From JAWAFC01 sp038890815 (GTDB lineage: Archaea > Micrarchaeota > Micrarchaeia > Burarchaeales > JACRGF01), in the NCBI GenBank assembly GCA_038890815.1, contig JAWAFC010000010.1:1-47554 (forward strand): 47,554 nucleotides of DNA. The letters run 5' to 3'. The notes beneath the pieces were generated by a model that was given only the letters and a program-made list of their open reading frames with translations, did not search any database and had not been told where the DNA came from. Shown one piece after another: positions 30,352 to 37,711 of this stretch; the stretch's first letter is position 1; each line of letters opens with the position of its first letter. Both the position numbers and the translations under genes were made by a program.

Positions 30352-31236
30352 ATGGTCGACAGGGAAGAATTCAACACCGCGCTCAACCAAGCGCTCTCTG
30401 CGGCGGCACCAAGCGAGCTGGAGGAGCCGCTTTCGAAGATAAGCGAGTTGGGGATGGTAAGACAGGCCGTGGAGGCTTTCCTTGCCGAGCTCAAAAACAA
30501 GGATCCTTGGATAAGGCACAATGCGGTTGAGGCGCTGGGCAGGCTTGGCCTCAAGCACGATGTTGTCAGGGAGGCGGTGCCCGAGCTCATCGAGGCTCTC
30601 GCCGACCCGCTTCTGCGGGCCGATGTAGCACGGGCGCTCGGCATGATCGGCGATGAAAGGGCGGTTCCTGCGCTCATCGAGTGTCTGAACGATGGCAACA
30701 GGGAAGTGCGCGGCAATGCGACTGAGGCGCTCGGCTACATACGTGATAGGCGGAGCGTTCCGGCACTCATCGAAAAGCTCAGCGACGAGAACGCTCGGGT
30801 TCGCTTCAGCGCGGCGCTTTCGCTGGGCAGAATCGGCGACGCGCGCGCGCTTCCAGCTCTCAGGAAAGCGCTGCTGGAAGACCCCGATGTCATGGTACGC
30901 ACCTATGCGGCGGCCAGCATTGGCGTCATAGGCGATCTGACCAAAGACACCAGTGGTGCGCCTGCCCTCATCAAGGCCCTGCGCGACAAAGAAATCGAGG
31001 TTGTGCGGACTGCGGCGAGCTCTCTCGGCAGACTTAAGGACGAGGGTGCCGTTGTGCCGCTCATCGCGCTGCTGAGCCATGAAAATAAATTCGTGAGAAG
31101 CGATGCCGCCTGGGCGCTTGGGTTAATAGGGGACCCCTCAGCTTTGCCCGCGCTACGCGCGAGACTCAATGACGAGGATGAGATGGTGAGGGGAAACGTG
31201 AAGCTGGCGATAGAGAAAATAGAGAGGGGGAGATGA
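30352..31236 (+). CDS. HEAT-repeat protein (PBS-lyase-type repeats)
   Basis: A 294-residue alpha-solenoid. After a short N-terminal helix region, about seven repeats of roughly 31 residues follow, each with the pattern D-x-x-V-R-x-x-A-A-x-A-L-G-x-I-G-D-x-x-A-x-P-A-L (e.g. DALLRAD variants, NREVRGNATEALGYIRD, NARVRFSAALSLGRIGD). Such proteins are protein-protein scaffolds. The ATG at 30352 is fixed by the TATA box. Its stop overlaps the following ParB-like gene (ATGATG), so the two are coupled. Confidence 0.85.
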   Translation: MVDREEFNTALNQALSAAAPSELEEPLSKISELGMVRQAVEAFLAELKNKDPWIRHNAVEALGRLGLKHDVVREAVPELIEALADPLLRADVARALGMIGDERAVPALIECLNDGNREVRGNATEALGYIRDRRSVPALIEKLSDENARVRFSAALSLGRIGDARALPALRKALLEDPDVMVRTYAAASIGVIGDLTKDTSGAPALIKALRDKEIEVVRTAASSLGRLKDEGAVVPLIALLSHENKFVRSDAAWALGLIGDPSALPALRARLNDEDEMVRGNVKLAIEKIERGR

Positions 31237-31640
31237 TGCCGCTCATCACCGAAGAAGAGGAGAAGAGGCTGTTCGAGAAGCTCAAAGCTTACTATGAGCG
31301 GCTGTATGGGATTCCCTTTAGGGCCGAAAAGACCATTCTGACGCCTGCCGAGATAGGCGAGCTGCACTATACCTATCCGGGCGAAGAGGTCGAGGCGACT
31401 TTTGAGGAAAAAGTCGCTGACATCGAGGCCGCGCTGAGCGCGGGCTACAACGTGCCCGTAATCATACTCAGAAAAGAAAAACAGGGTAAAAACATCATCC
31501 TCGATGGCCATCGGCGCTTGCGCGTGGCCTGGCGCCGGCGTATCCCCTGGCCGGCCTTCCTTCTCATTCCTTTGAAAGAGATCGATTTCGCCATAGAGAA
31601 GACGATCACAGGAAAAATAGGGGAGCTCTGGAAGAGCTAG
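31233..31640 (+). CDS. ParB/sulfiredoxin-like domain protein
   Basis: A 135-residue protein. The segment VPVIILRKEKQGKNIILDGHRRLRVAW resembles the ParB N-terminal motif with its GHRR box (split here around residue 88), which binds CTP or ATP in ParB-like folds. No HTH DNA-binding part follows, so it is not a chromosome-partitioning ParB. It overlaps the HEAT gene by 4 bp. Function unknown. Confidence 0.6.
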   Translation: MMPLITEEEEKRLFEKLKAYYERLYGIPFRAEKTILTPAEIGELHYTYPGEEVEATFEEKVADIEAALSAGYNVPVIILRKEKQGKNIILDGHRRLRVAWRRRIPWPAFLLIPLKEIDFAIEKTITGKIGELWKS

Positions 31641-31642
31641 TA

Positions 31643-31654
31643 AAATTTTAAATC
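31643..31654 (+). promoter_or_regulatory. TATA box of lysC
   Basis: AAATTTTAAATC, centred near 31648, is about 24 bp before the ATG at 31672 and implies a leaderless aspartokinase mRNA. Confidence 0.6.
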
Positions 31655-31671
31655 ATGCACGCCTAATTGTC

Positions 31672-33015
31672 ATGGGATTTTTCAGTTCTGACACGGGTCG
31701 TGCCATGCGCGTTGTGATGAAGTTTGGAGGTTCCTGTCTGAGCTCCAATGAGGACATCAACAGGACGGTGCGCATCGTGCGCGAGCACGGAAAACCTGTG
31801 GTAGTGCTCTCTGCGCTTAAAGGAGTCACCGACGAGCTCATAGCGCAGGAAAAGAGCGCTCTGGCCGGAAGCTTTGACCTGGAAAAAATTGAAGAGGTTC
31901 ACAGGCGCGCTCTCTCGGGGCTCAAGCCCGAGACGCAGGTGAAGGTGAACAACACCATTCATGCGAAGATAGAGGAGTTGCGCAAGCTCTACACCGCCAT
32001 CTCCTATTTGGGGGAAGTCACTCCCCCACAGCACGATAGAATAGTATCATTCGGAGAACGCGCCGTGATCGAGATAGCCGCTGCCTATTTCAACGAGGCG
32101 GGCCTCCCCGCAGTCCCTCTATGGGGGGCAGAGGCGGGCATCGTGACGGATGAGCGTTTCGGCGATGCCACCATCCTCGACGAGAGCATCCAACTGGTGA
32201 GGCAGAAACTCCCGCACGACAAGATACCGGTTGTGGCGGGCTTTGTGGGCGTGACAAAGGAAGGCCAGATAACCACTCTCGGAAGGGGAGGCAGCGACTA
32301 CACCGCGACCTTCATAGCCGCAGCGCTGGGAAGCGAGTGCATACTCTGGAAGGACGTCGATGGGCTGATGACTGCTGACCCAAAAATGGTTCCAGAGGCG
32401 AAAGTGGTCAAGAGGATGAATTATCTCGATGCCATGGAGATCGCACACTACGGAAGCAAGGTGATTCAGGAGAAAAGCATCATGCCGGCGATGATTCACA
32501 AAGTCCCAATCCGCATCCGCAACGTGAACGAAAAGGGCGAAGGCACGCTCATCTCGCAGGAGGTTGGTGATTCGATCGTGGTCAGCACGGTGAAGAATGT
32601 TGCCATCATCGATCTGCTGGGTTACACGGGTATGCTCGATGTGTTGTCGTGCATACTCCAAGAGCTGTCCAGAGAGGGCATCTATCCTCTGCTCATCACG
32701 GAGAGCAGCGCGTGCGGCGAGGTGAGCATAGTCGTTGAGGAGGGAAAGGCCAGCAAGATAGAGAAGGCTGCCAAAGCCCTCATGATAGGAAAGAAGATGA
32801 CTGTCGATAGGGGGCTCGGTATGGTGAGCATCATCGGCAGCATCATGCGCGGAAAGGTCGGAACCGCCGCTGCAGTGTTCGACTGTCTGGCGGATGAAAA
32901 GATAAACATCATAGCCATCTCGCAGAGCGCGAGCGAGAGGAGCATCAGCGTGGTCATCGAAGGCGATAAGGTGCAGAAGGCCGCCCAAGCGCTCCACAGG
33001 AAATTCGTGAAATAA
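31672..33015 (+). CDS. lysC: Aspartate kinase
   Basis: A 447-residue kinase making aspartyl phosphate, the step before Asd (25186). VVMKFGGSCLSS is the N-terminal signature; VSFGERA and TLGRGGSDYTATFIAAAL bind aspartate and ATP; two C-terminal ACT domains (about 310-447) probably give feedback control. The ATG at 31672 is supported by the TATA box; an ATG 12 codons later would also keep the motif. The stop directly abuts the tyrA stop (33015/33016). Confidence 0.95.
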   Translation: MGFFSSDTGRAMRVVMKFGGSCLSSNEDINRTVRIVREHGKPVVVLSALKGVTDELIAQEKSALAGSFDLEKIEEVHRRALSGLKPETQVKVNNTIHAKIEELRKLYTAISYLGEVTPPQHDRIVSFGERAVIEIAAAYFNEAGLPAVPLWGAEAGIVTDERFGDATILDESIQLVRQKLPHDKIPVVAGFVGVTKEGQITTLGRGGSDYTATFIAAALGSECILWKDVDGLMTADPKMVPEAKVVKRMNYLDAMEIAHYGSKVIQEKSIMPAMIHKVPIRIRNVNEKGEGTLISQEVGDSIVVSTVKNVAIIDLLGYTGMLDVLSCILQELSREGIYPLLITESSACGEVSIVVEEGKASKIEKAAKALMIGKKMTVDRGLGMVSIIGSIMRGKVGTAAAVFDCLADEKINIIAISQSASERSISVVIEGDKVQKAAQALHRKFVK

Positions 33016-34308
33016 TCAACGGAGTTTTGCGCCCAGACCCGTATACCTCGCTGCAATTTTCTCGCCTATTTTTTTTGCATCCGCATCGGCAAAAATGTGA
33101 AAGCGCAGCGTCACGCTCTTGCCTTCCTTGAGCGGATAAGTGTCTATGACATCTACCTTGAGAATGTCCTCGTCAATTCCACTGCCGGCTGCCCTCACGG
33201 CCTCGGGCTCGCATGATGGGAACAGAAAGGAATAATCTCTGTAAGTTGCTTTCTTCATTTTCCACGCCCGCAACTCATCATCCCCGAGCACGCGCACGTT
33301 GGCCAGCTTGAGGGTTTTCCTCTTTTTTCCTTCCAAAATTTCCACCGTATCTGCTGTGACATTTTCCAGCCTGCCATAATGCACCGCCCGCGAGTAGATG
33401 TTTTCCAGGCCAACGTATTTCCCGATGCTGGCCCTCAGCGCGTTGAGCTCTGCATACAACGCCCTAATTGCTTTATCGCTCTTCGCCATGCCCTCCTCCA
33501 GATTTCCATAATTCTTGGCCGCCTCACTCATAAGGCGGATGAACTCCGCCTTATCCCCCCTCTCAACAATATCCCGTAGCCTCATGGCCTGCTTGACGAA
33601 CGTAGCCCGCACATCCTTAGAAAATGGGTTGTGCATTTGGATGTCGGCATAGAGATGCGGATCCTGCCCCATGATCCTCGCCACGAGGTCCATGGTCAGC
33701 TCGTACACGGGCGAGGCGAATTTTCGCGAGGCTTTCACATTGACCCCAAGCTCTTTCAGCGTGGCAGCGGTCGTGATGTAGGAGAAGTGCGTAAGCGCCT
33801 GCACAACGGCGACCATCCTGTCGTGTTCCTCCGGGGTGGCCTCCACGATGCTGGCCCCCTGCTCGGCAAAGAACGCCCTTATTCTCTCGAACCTCTCGCC
33901 CTTCCTGATGGGCGTGAACACTACCATCTGCCCCTCAAGAGAGGCGATCCTTGGCCCGTGCATGGGATGGCAGCCGACAACCTCCTCGCATGCAGCCTTG
34001 CTCATCTCCCTGACTGCCTCTGTTTTGACGCTCGTGAAGTCCATGAGCAGGCATTCCTTGCGGAGATGTGGCAGAAGCTCCCGGATCACCCCCACGGTCT
34101 CAGAGATGGGCACGCTGATGATGAGCACGTCGGCGCGCACAGCGGCCTCTTTGTTCGAGCCCGCCAGCTCTATCCCGAGCTCGCTGGCAACTTTTTGGGC
34201 CTTCGCGACATCGGCATCGGCGATTATCACGCCGAAGCCCGCTTCTTTGAACAGCCTGGCGTACAGCGAGCCGAGCGCGCCCGCGCCACCCACGATGGCA
34301 ATGCGCAT
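33016..34308 (-). CDS. tyrA: Prephenate dehydrogenase with C-terminal FDX-ACB-like domain
   Basis: A 430-residue protein. Residues 1-280 are a prephenate/arogenate dehydrogenase: IAIVGGAGALGSLYARLF dinucleotide fold, MDFTSVKTEAV, GCHPMHGP with the catalytic histidine, then an all-helical dimer domain with ALTHFSYI. The last ~110 residues resemble the ferredoxin-fold anticodon-binding (FDX-ACB) domain of PheRS: KKATYRDYSFLFP near the front and DVIDTYPLKEGKSVTLRF...GLGAKLR at the end. It may sense an aromatic amino acid or bind RNA. The ATG at 34308 follows the shared TATA box by about 25 bp. Confidence 0.88.
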   Translation of the reverse strand: MRIAIVGGAGALGSLYARLFKEAGFGVIIADADVAKAQKVASELGIELAGSNKEAAVRADVLIISVPISETVGVIRELLPHLRKECLLMDFTSVKTEAVREMSKAACEEVVGCHPMHGPRIASLEGQMVVFTPIRKGERFERIRAFFAEQGASIVEATPEEHDRMVAVVQALTHFSYITTAATLKELGVNVKASRKFASPVYELTMDLVARIMGQDPHLYADIQMHNPFSKDVRATFVKQAMRLRDIVERGDKAEFIRLMSEAAKNYGNLEEGMAKSDKAIRALYAELNALRASIGKYVGLENIYSRAVHYGRLENVTADTVEILEGKKRKTLKLANVRVLGDDELRAWKMKKATYRDYSFLFPSCEPEAVRAAGSGIDEDILKVDVIDTYPLKEGKSVTLRFHIFADADAKKIGEKIAARYTGLGAKLR

Positions 34309-34327
34309 GCAGGTAATTTGCAGGAGC

Positions 34328-34340
34328 AATTTTTAAATGA
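34328..34340. promoter_or_regulatory. Single TATA box shared by divergent leaderless genes tyrA and nitrilase
   Basis: AATTTTTAAAT, centred near 34334, is the only TATA-like sequence in the 48-bp gap. It lies about 23 bp from the right ATG (34357) and about 26 bp from the left ATG (34308), ideal for leaderless transcription both ways. Confidence 0.65.
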
Positions 34341-34356
34341 GGGGGTAGAAGAGGAG

Positions 34357-35133
34357 ATGGTGCGCGTCGCCTTCGCTCAGACAGACCCAAAGCTTCTTGC
34401 GGTTGAGGAGAATATAGCCCGGGCGCTCGCGCTCATCCGGAATGTCCGCGCCGATCTCATCGTGCTTCCGGAGCTATTCAGCACAGGGTACAATTTCAAG
34501 AGCAGAAGGGAAGTTGCGTCTGTTGCCGAAGCGGCCGGTGCCGGGCCCGCCGGCGAGGCCCTCCTTGCCGAAGCGAGGCGCAGAAACTGTATGATCGTGG
34601 CGGGCTTTGCTGAAAGACAGCAGGGGAAGCTTTTCAATTCTGCCCTCATCGCAACGCCAGAAGGCTTCTCGGTCTACAGAAAAACTCATCTTTTCGGCCG
34701 CGAAAAGCTCCTATTTTCTCCGGGCGATACGGGCTTTCGTGTGGTCGAGTGGAGGGGCGCGCGCATTGGCGTGATGATTTGTTTTGATTGGTTCTTCCCG
34801 GAGTCAGCGCGCACGCTCATGCTGAAAGGCGCCGAGGTAATCGCGCATCCGGCCAACCTCGTGCTACCGTGGTGCCCCGAGGCCATGCGCACGAGGTGTC
34901 TCGAGAACATGGTGTTTGCAGTGACCGCAAGCAGGGTGGGCGCTGAGCGTGGCCTGCATTTTATCGGCCGCTCCCAGATTACTGGCACGCAGGGCGAGGT
35001 CATCTATAGGGCGAGTGCCAACAGGGAGGAAGTCCGCGCTGCCGAGATAGACCCGAAGAAAGCCAGGGACAAGAGGATCGGCAAGCACAATCACATCATC
35101 AGAGACAGAAGAGAGGAGCTCTACCATCCGTAA
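34357..35133 (+). CDS. Carbon-nitrogen hydrolase (nitrilase superfamily)
   Basis: A 258-residue amidase-fold enzyme. The Glu-Lys-Cys triad is visible: VLPELFSTGYN (Glu), YRKTHLFG (Lys), GVMICFDWFFPE (Cys). The pattern is nearest to omega-amidase, carbamoylputrescine or deaminated-glutathione amidases; substrate unknown. The ATG at 34357 is set by the MVRVAFAQTD start and TATA spacing; a long upstream frame on this strand is only the shadow of tyrA. Its end overlaps the convergent reductase by 13 bp. Confidence 0.88.
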   Translation: MVRVAFAQTDPKLLAVEENIARALALIRNVRADLIVLPELFSTGYNFKSRREVASVAEAAGAGPAGEALLAEARRRNCMIVAGFAERQQGKLFNSALIATPEGFSVYRKTHLFGREKLLFSPGDTGFRVVEWRGARIGVMICFDWFFPESARTLMLKGAEVIAHPANLVLPWCPEAMRTRCLENMVFAVTASRVGAERGLHFIGRSQITGTQGEVIYRASANREEVRAAEIDPKKARDKRIGKHNHIIRDRREELYHP

Positions 35134-36290
35134 TTTCTAGCTCTAGACATCTCGAACGCCTGCATCGCCGCGAGAATGTTCTTTGTGAATATTGAGGGCA
35201 TTGCCAACAGCTTCAGTCCGCACACAAACTTGTCCAGCAGGCTCATGCGCGAAAGTTCTTTTGGGAGTGCATTGCCGATTGTGTTCAGCTCATCCTGGCT
35301 CAGCGCATAGAAGGCGCGCTTTCCCACTAACATCTTGGCATAGTCAGGGAACTCGCTTTTCCAAAGCCTCTCATAAAGCCTCAAAATGTTCTGCGTTGTG
35401 TCATGCCTTCTCACCGCCTGGGCTGCCACCTCGGCAGCGAGCTCACCACTCTTGAGCGCCAGATGCGTCCCACCCTCAAAAAGCGGAGATGTGAAGCCCG
35501 CGGCATCGCCCACCAGCAGCAGCCCATCGCCGTAAGTTCTCGCCGAAGGGCCCGAGGCAGGGATGAGACCGCCGAACGTCCTCTCCACACTTTTGTTTTC
35601 CCATGCCATGGATGAAATGAACTTATCCAGATACCTCTTTGCATTGCTCTTGTCGGTCGTGACCAGACCAACGTTTGCTTTTCCCTCCCCTTTCGGAATC
35701 ATCCACAGATAGCCGCCAGGCGCGAGCGCGGGCCACAGATAAAAGTCGAGATACCCATCGGTCGGAATGCCGGCCATCCTATACTGCAGGCCGACTACAG
35801 TCCCGTGCGGGGGATTCAGTCCAAGCTTTCGCGAGGCAAATGCCTGCACTCCACTCGCATCGATGAGCAGCTTGGCTTTGAACTCGGCGCCCGAGGCCGC
35901 TGAAACCACCCAGTGGTCGATGTGCCTTTCCAACCCATCAATCTTCATCGGGAAGGCCAGCTTTGCGCCGGCGGCTTGTGCCTCGCTCGCCAGCCAGGCC
36001 TCAAATTTCTCTTTGTTCAGCACGAAGCCGGGCTCGGTGAGCACGCTTGCCGAGTGGTTCGGGAAAATTACACGCACGCCACGCACGCGCATCGCGATCG
36101 CTTCCTGGGGGAGTTTGAGCCTGAACTTCTCGACCGCCAGCGCGCTGAGGCACTCCCCACAGTGCACGGGTTCGCCTATCCTCGGATGCTCCTCGCAGAG
36201 CAGCACGCTCAGGCCCTTCCTTGCGGCGTGCAGAGCCGCTGAGCAGCCCGCGGGGCCCGCGCCCACCACGAGCACGTCGTACAGCTCCAT
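35121..36290 (-). CDS. Digeranylgeranylglycerophospholipid/geranylgeranyl reductase
   Basis: A 389-residue FAD enzyme that saturates the isoprenoid chains of archaeal ether lipids. YDVLVVGAGPAGCSAALHAA (N-terminal FAD fold), EPVHCGECLS (family HCGE motif), the central PKGEGKANVGLV, and LLLVGDAAGFTSPLFEGGTHLA are typical. The ATG at 36290 gives the usual MELYDVLVVGAG start. It lies 4 bp after the ZIP gene on the same strand. This is the better candidate for the core lipid reductase; the one at 2813-3901 is more divergent. Confidence 0.92.
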   Translation of the reverse strand: MELYDVLVVGAGPAGCSAALHAARKGLSVLLCEEHPRIGEPVHCGECLSALAVEKFRLKLPQEAIAMRVRGVRVIFPNHSASVLTEPGFVLNKEKFEAWLASEAQAAGAKLAFPMKIDGLERHIDHWVVSAASGAEFKAKLLIDASGVQAFASRKLGLNPPHGTVVGLQYRMAGIPTDGYLDFYLWPALAPGGYLWMIPKGEGKANVGLVTTDKSNAKRYLDKFISSMAWENKSVERTFGGLIPASGPSARTYGDGLLLVGDAAGFTSPLFEGGTHLALKSGELAAEVAAQAVRRHDTTQNILRLYERLWKSEFPDYAKMLVGKRAFYALSQDELNTIGNALPKELSRMSLLDKFVCGLKLLAMPSIFTKNILAAMQAFEMSRARNYGW

Positions 36291-36294
36291 CGGA

Positions 36295-37029
36295 TTACCC
36301 CAACATGGCACGAGCTGTGGCAATTGCGCACACGCCAATCAGTATGCATGCAAGTTGGGCGAGCGATTCCTTCAGTGTGCTCGTTTTGTGCAGTTCTGGA
36401 AATAAGTCAGCGCCTGCAATGTAAACAAAGCCTCCGGCCGCAAACGGCAACATGAGGTTGGCAAAAGTCTGAGCGTGCTGCGTCAGGAAGTAGGCGCTCA
36501 CCGCGCCGACCACCGCGGTGAGTGCGGTCGCAAAATTGTAGAGGATCGCCTCGCGCTTGGTAAAGCCGCCTTTCAGCAGGATGCTGAAGTCACCTATTTC
36601 CTGCGGAATCTCATGCACCGCGATGGCGATCGTCGTGGTCACGCCCGTGGCAAAATCGGTGAGGTAGGCGATGGCTATTACCACGCCATCCAGGAAGTTG
36701 TGAACAGCATCCCCCAGCAGGTTCATGTAAGCATATTCATGCACCGTGCACTGCCTGTCATGGCAGTGATACCATCTGAGCAACTTTTCGATCGCGAAAA
36801 AGGCGATCACCCCGAACAGCGCGAGCGCGAAGTAGCCCTCTCCCAGCGCGGCCTGCGCTTCGGGCATGAGATCCAGAAATGCAGCGCCTAGCAGCGTGCC
36901 GGAGGCGAAGCTGACGAGCGCGAGCAAAATCTTCTGAAGCACGGCCTTTCGCAGCGCCAGCAGCGCCACCCCAATAAGCGAAATGAGGCTGACAAAGATG
37001 GTTGAAATCAGAATGTGGGGAAGGCTCAC
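36295..37029 (-). CDS. ZIP-family divalent metal transporter
   Basis: A 244-residue protein with about eight transmembrane segments. The metal-site motifs are HNFLDGVVIA in helix 4 and HEIPQEIGDF in helix 5; a variable His/Cys loop (WYHCHDRQCTVHEY) precedes helix 4. It probably imports zinc or iron. The start is a GTG at 37029. It directly precedes the lipid reductase gene (4 bp gap). Confidence 0.93.
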   Translation of the reverse strand: MSLPHILISTIFVSLISLIGVALLALRKAVLQKILLALVSFASGTLLGAAFLDLMPEAQAALGEGYFALALFGVIAFFAIEKLLRWYHCHDRQCTVHEYAYMNLLGDAVHNFLDGVVIAIAYLTDFATGVTTTIAIAVHEIPQEIGDFSILLKGGFTKREAILYNFATALTAVVGAVSAYFLTQHAQTFANLMLPFAAGGFVYIAGADLFPELHKTSTLKESLAQLACILIGVCAIATARAMLG

Positions 37030-37102
37030 GTATGGTATTTTTGAGTAACCATTAAAAAAATGCCCATTCGAGAGGGAAGAAGCGCCTTGGCCGGGATTCG
37101 AA

Positions 37103-37135
37103 TTCCCGCGAACCGAAGAAAATTCTCCGGTTCGG
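37103..37135 (-). other. tRNA-Asp intron 2 at position 53/54
   Basis: A 33-nt intron starting CCGAACCGG. It has the same first eight bases as the tRNA-Tyr T-loop intron and the terminus of repeat array R3. Confidence 0.85.
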
Positions 37136-37150
37136 CCCGGGCCGCCGGCT

Positions 37151-37183
37151 TTCCGCCGACCGAATGGCTGCCCCTCCGGTCGG
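37151..37183 (-). other. tRNA-Asp intron 1 at position 37/38
   Basis: A 33-nt intron at the canonical site, with a 6-bp inner helix and a central helix containing two wobble pairs (CTGT/GCGG). Confidence 0.85.
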
Positions 37184-37255
37184 CGACAGGCCGGTATGCT
37201 AGTCCACTACACAACCAAGGCGCAATAAAAAAAGGGCCACGAGAAATATTAAAAA

Positions 37256-37519
37256 CTAACCTTCCTCGCCCAGCTTTCCGGTACGCTCCCTTTTCCAAAA
37301 TGGATTTACCGCAACATTAATCTCCTCCACGAGCTCCTCCATCTTACTACTTTTATCTACCAATTCCTTCACACGGCTTTCGGAAAGGCCAAAACGAAAG
37401 GCTCTGGTGAGCTCCCGTTTGAGCCAATCGGGCTCTGAGAATTTGCGCGCCGCTTGAGAATTCCTTTTCAAGAAAGCATGTGCTTTTTGCGCCGCAACGT
37501 CGCTCCTCGTATAACTCAT
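37256..37519 (-). CDS. 87-residue uncharacterised helical protein
   Basis: A charged, helix-rich protein between two multi-intron tRNA genes on the same strand. No family is recognised. It is predicted to be mostly helical (AQKAHAFLKRNSQAARKF, WLKRELTRAFRFGLSE, VKELVDKSSKMEELVEEI). The ATG at 37519 is 29 bp after the tRNA-Tyr 3' end, so it may be read from the tRNA transcript. Its composition is slightly more AT-rich than its neighbours. Confidence 0.5.
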   Translation of the reverse strand: MSYTRSDVAAQKAHAFLKRNSQAARKFSEPDWLKRELTRAFRFGLSESRVKELVDKSSKMEELVEEINVAVNPFWKRERTGKLGEEG

Positions 37520-37561
37520 GCTATCCCATTTGGCAAAGGTTGATGAGTCCCGCTGGGCGGA

Positions 37562-37595
37562 TTTTCACAGAACCGCGGATCGCCCCGCGGTTCGG
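37562..37595 (-). other. tRNA-Tyr intron 2 at position 59/60
   Basis: A 34-nt T-loop intron beginning CCGAACCGCGG, identical for 11 bases to the end of the palindromic repeat family next to tRNA-His (29850) and, inverted, next to the window-edge tRNA exon. Confidence 0.88.
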
Positions 37596-37617
37596 TTTGA
37601 ACCGCCAACATTTCGGT

Positions 37618-37648
37618 GTCTGCCAGCAAAAAGCGCTGGCCAATCAAG
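37618..37648 (-). other. tRNA-Tyr intron 1 at position 37/38
   Basis: A 31-nt canonical-site intron with an internal CAGC/GCTG hairpin. Confidence 0.85.
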
Positions 37649-37711
37649 CTACAGCCGAACGCTCTGCCAAGTTGAGCTACAGCGGGTAAAGTAATTATAC
37701 ACGGAGGTATT

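Larger units (their letters stand above)
37083..37221 (-). tRNA. tRNA-Asp(GTC) with two introns
   Basis: Acceptor GCCTTGG/CCAAGGC, anticodon stem CCGGC/GCCGG with mature loop CTGTCGA (anticodon GTC), T-stem CCGGG/CCCGG around TTCGAAT, discriminator G. A 33-nt intron (37151-37183) sits at 37/38: bulge CG|C, inner helix CGACCG/CGGTCG, bulge AA|A, outer anticodon stem. A second 33-nt intron (37103-37135) sits at 53/54: 4-bp helix CCCG/CGGG, bulge GG|C, inner helix CGAACCG/CGGTTCG, bulge AA|T. Removal of both leaves 73 nt. TTTTAATATTTC about 26 bp upstream is the promoter. Confidence 0.92.
37548..37686 (-). tRNA. tRNA-Tyr(GTA) with two introns
   Basis: Acceptor CCCGCTG/CAGCGGG, D-stem GCTC/GAGC, anticodon stem TTCGG/CCGAA with mature loop CTGTAGA (anticodon GTA), T-stem GGCGG/CCGCC with loop TTCAAAT, discriminator A. 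A 31-nt intron (37618-37648) lies at 37/38: exon CTGT pairs with intron GCAG, bulges AG|C and AC|A. A 34-nt intron (37562-37595) lies at 59/60: T-stem as outer helix, TTCA/TGAA central helix, bulges AA|C and AA|T, inner helix GAACCGCGG/CCGCGGTTC. Removal of both leaves 74 nt. Confidence 0.93.

Noticed and set aside
31233..31640. Chromosome-partitioning ParB
   Set aside because: Only a ParB-like GHRR segment is present; there is no HTH domain and no ParA neighbour.
32119..32997. A 292-codon minus-strand ORF in lysC
   Set aside because: His/Arg-rich antisense shadow of aspartokinase with no domain.
33631..34356. Long upstream extension of the nitrilase-family gene
   Set aside because: It lies antisense to tyrA; the family N-terminus and TATA spacing place the start at 34357.
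21711..37221. Two-base extension (GC/GC) of the acceptor stems of tRNA-Ser and tRNA-Asp
   Set aside because: Only two flanking bases pair and other tRNAs here lack it, so chance is likely.
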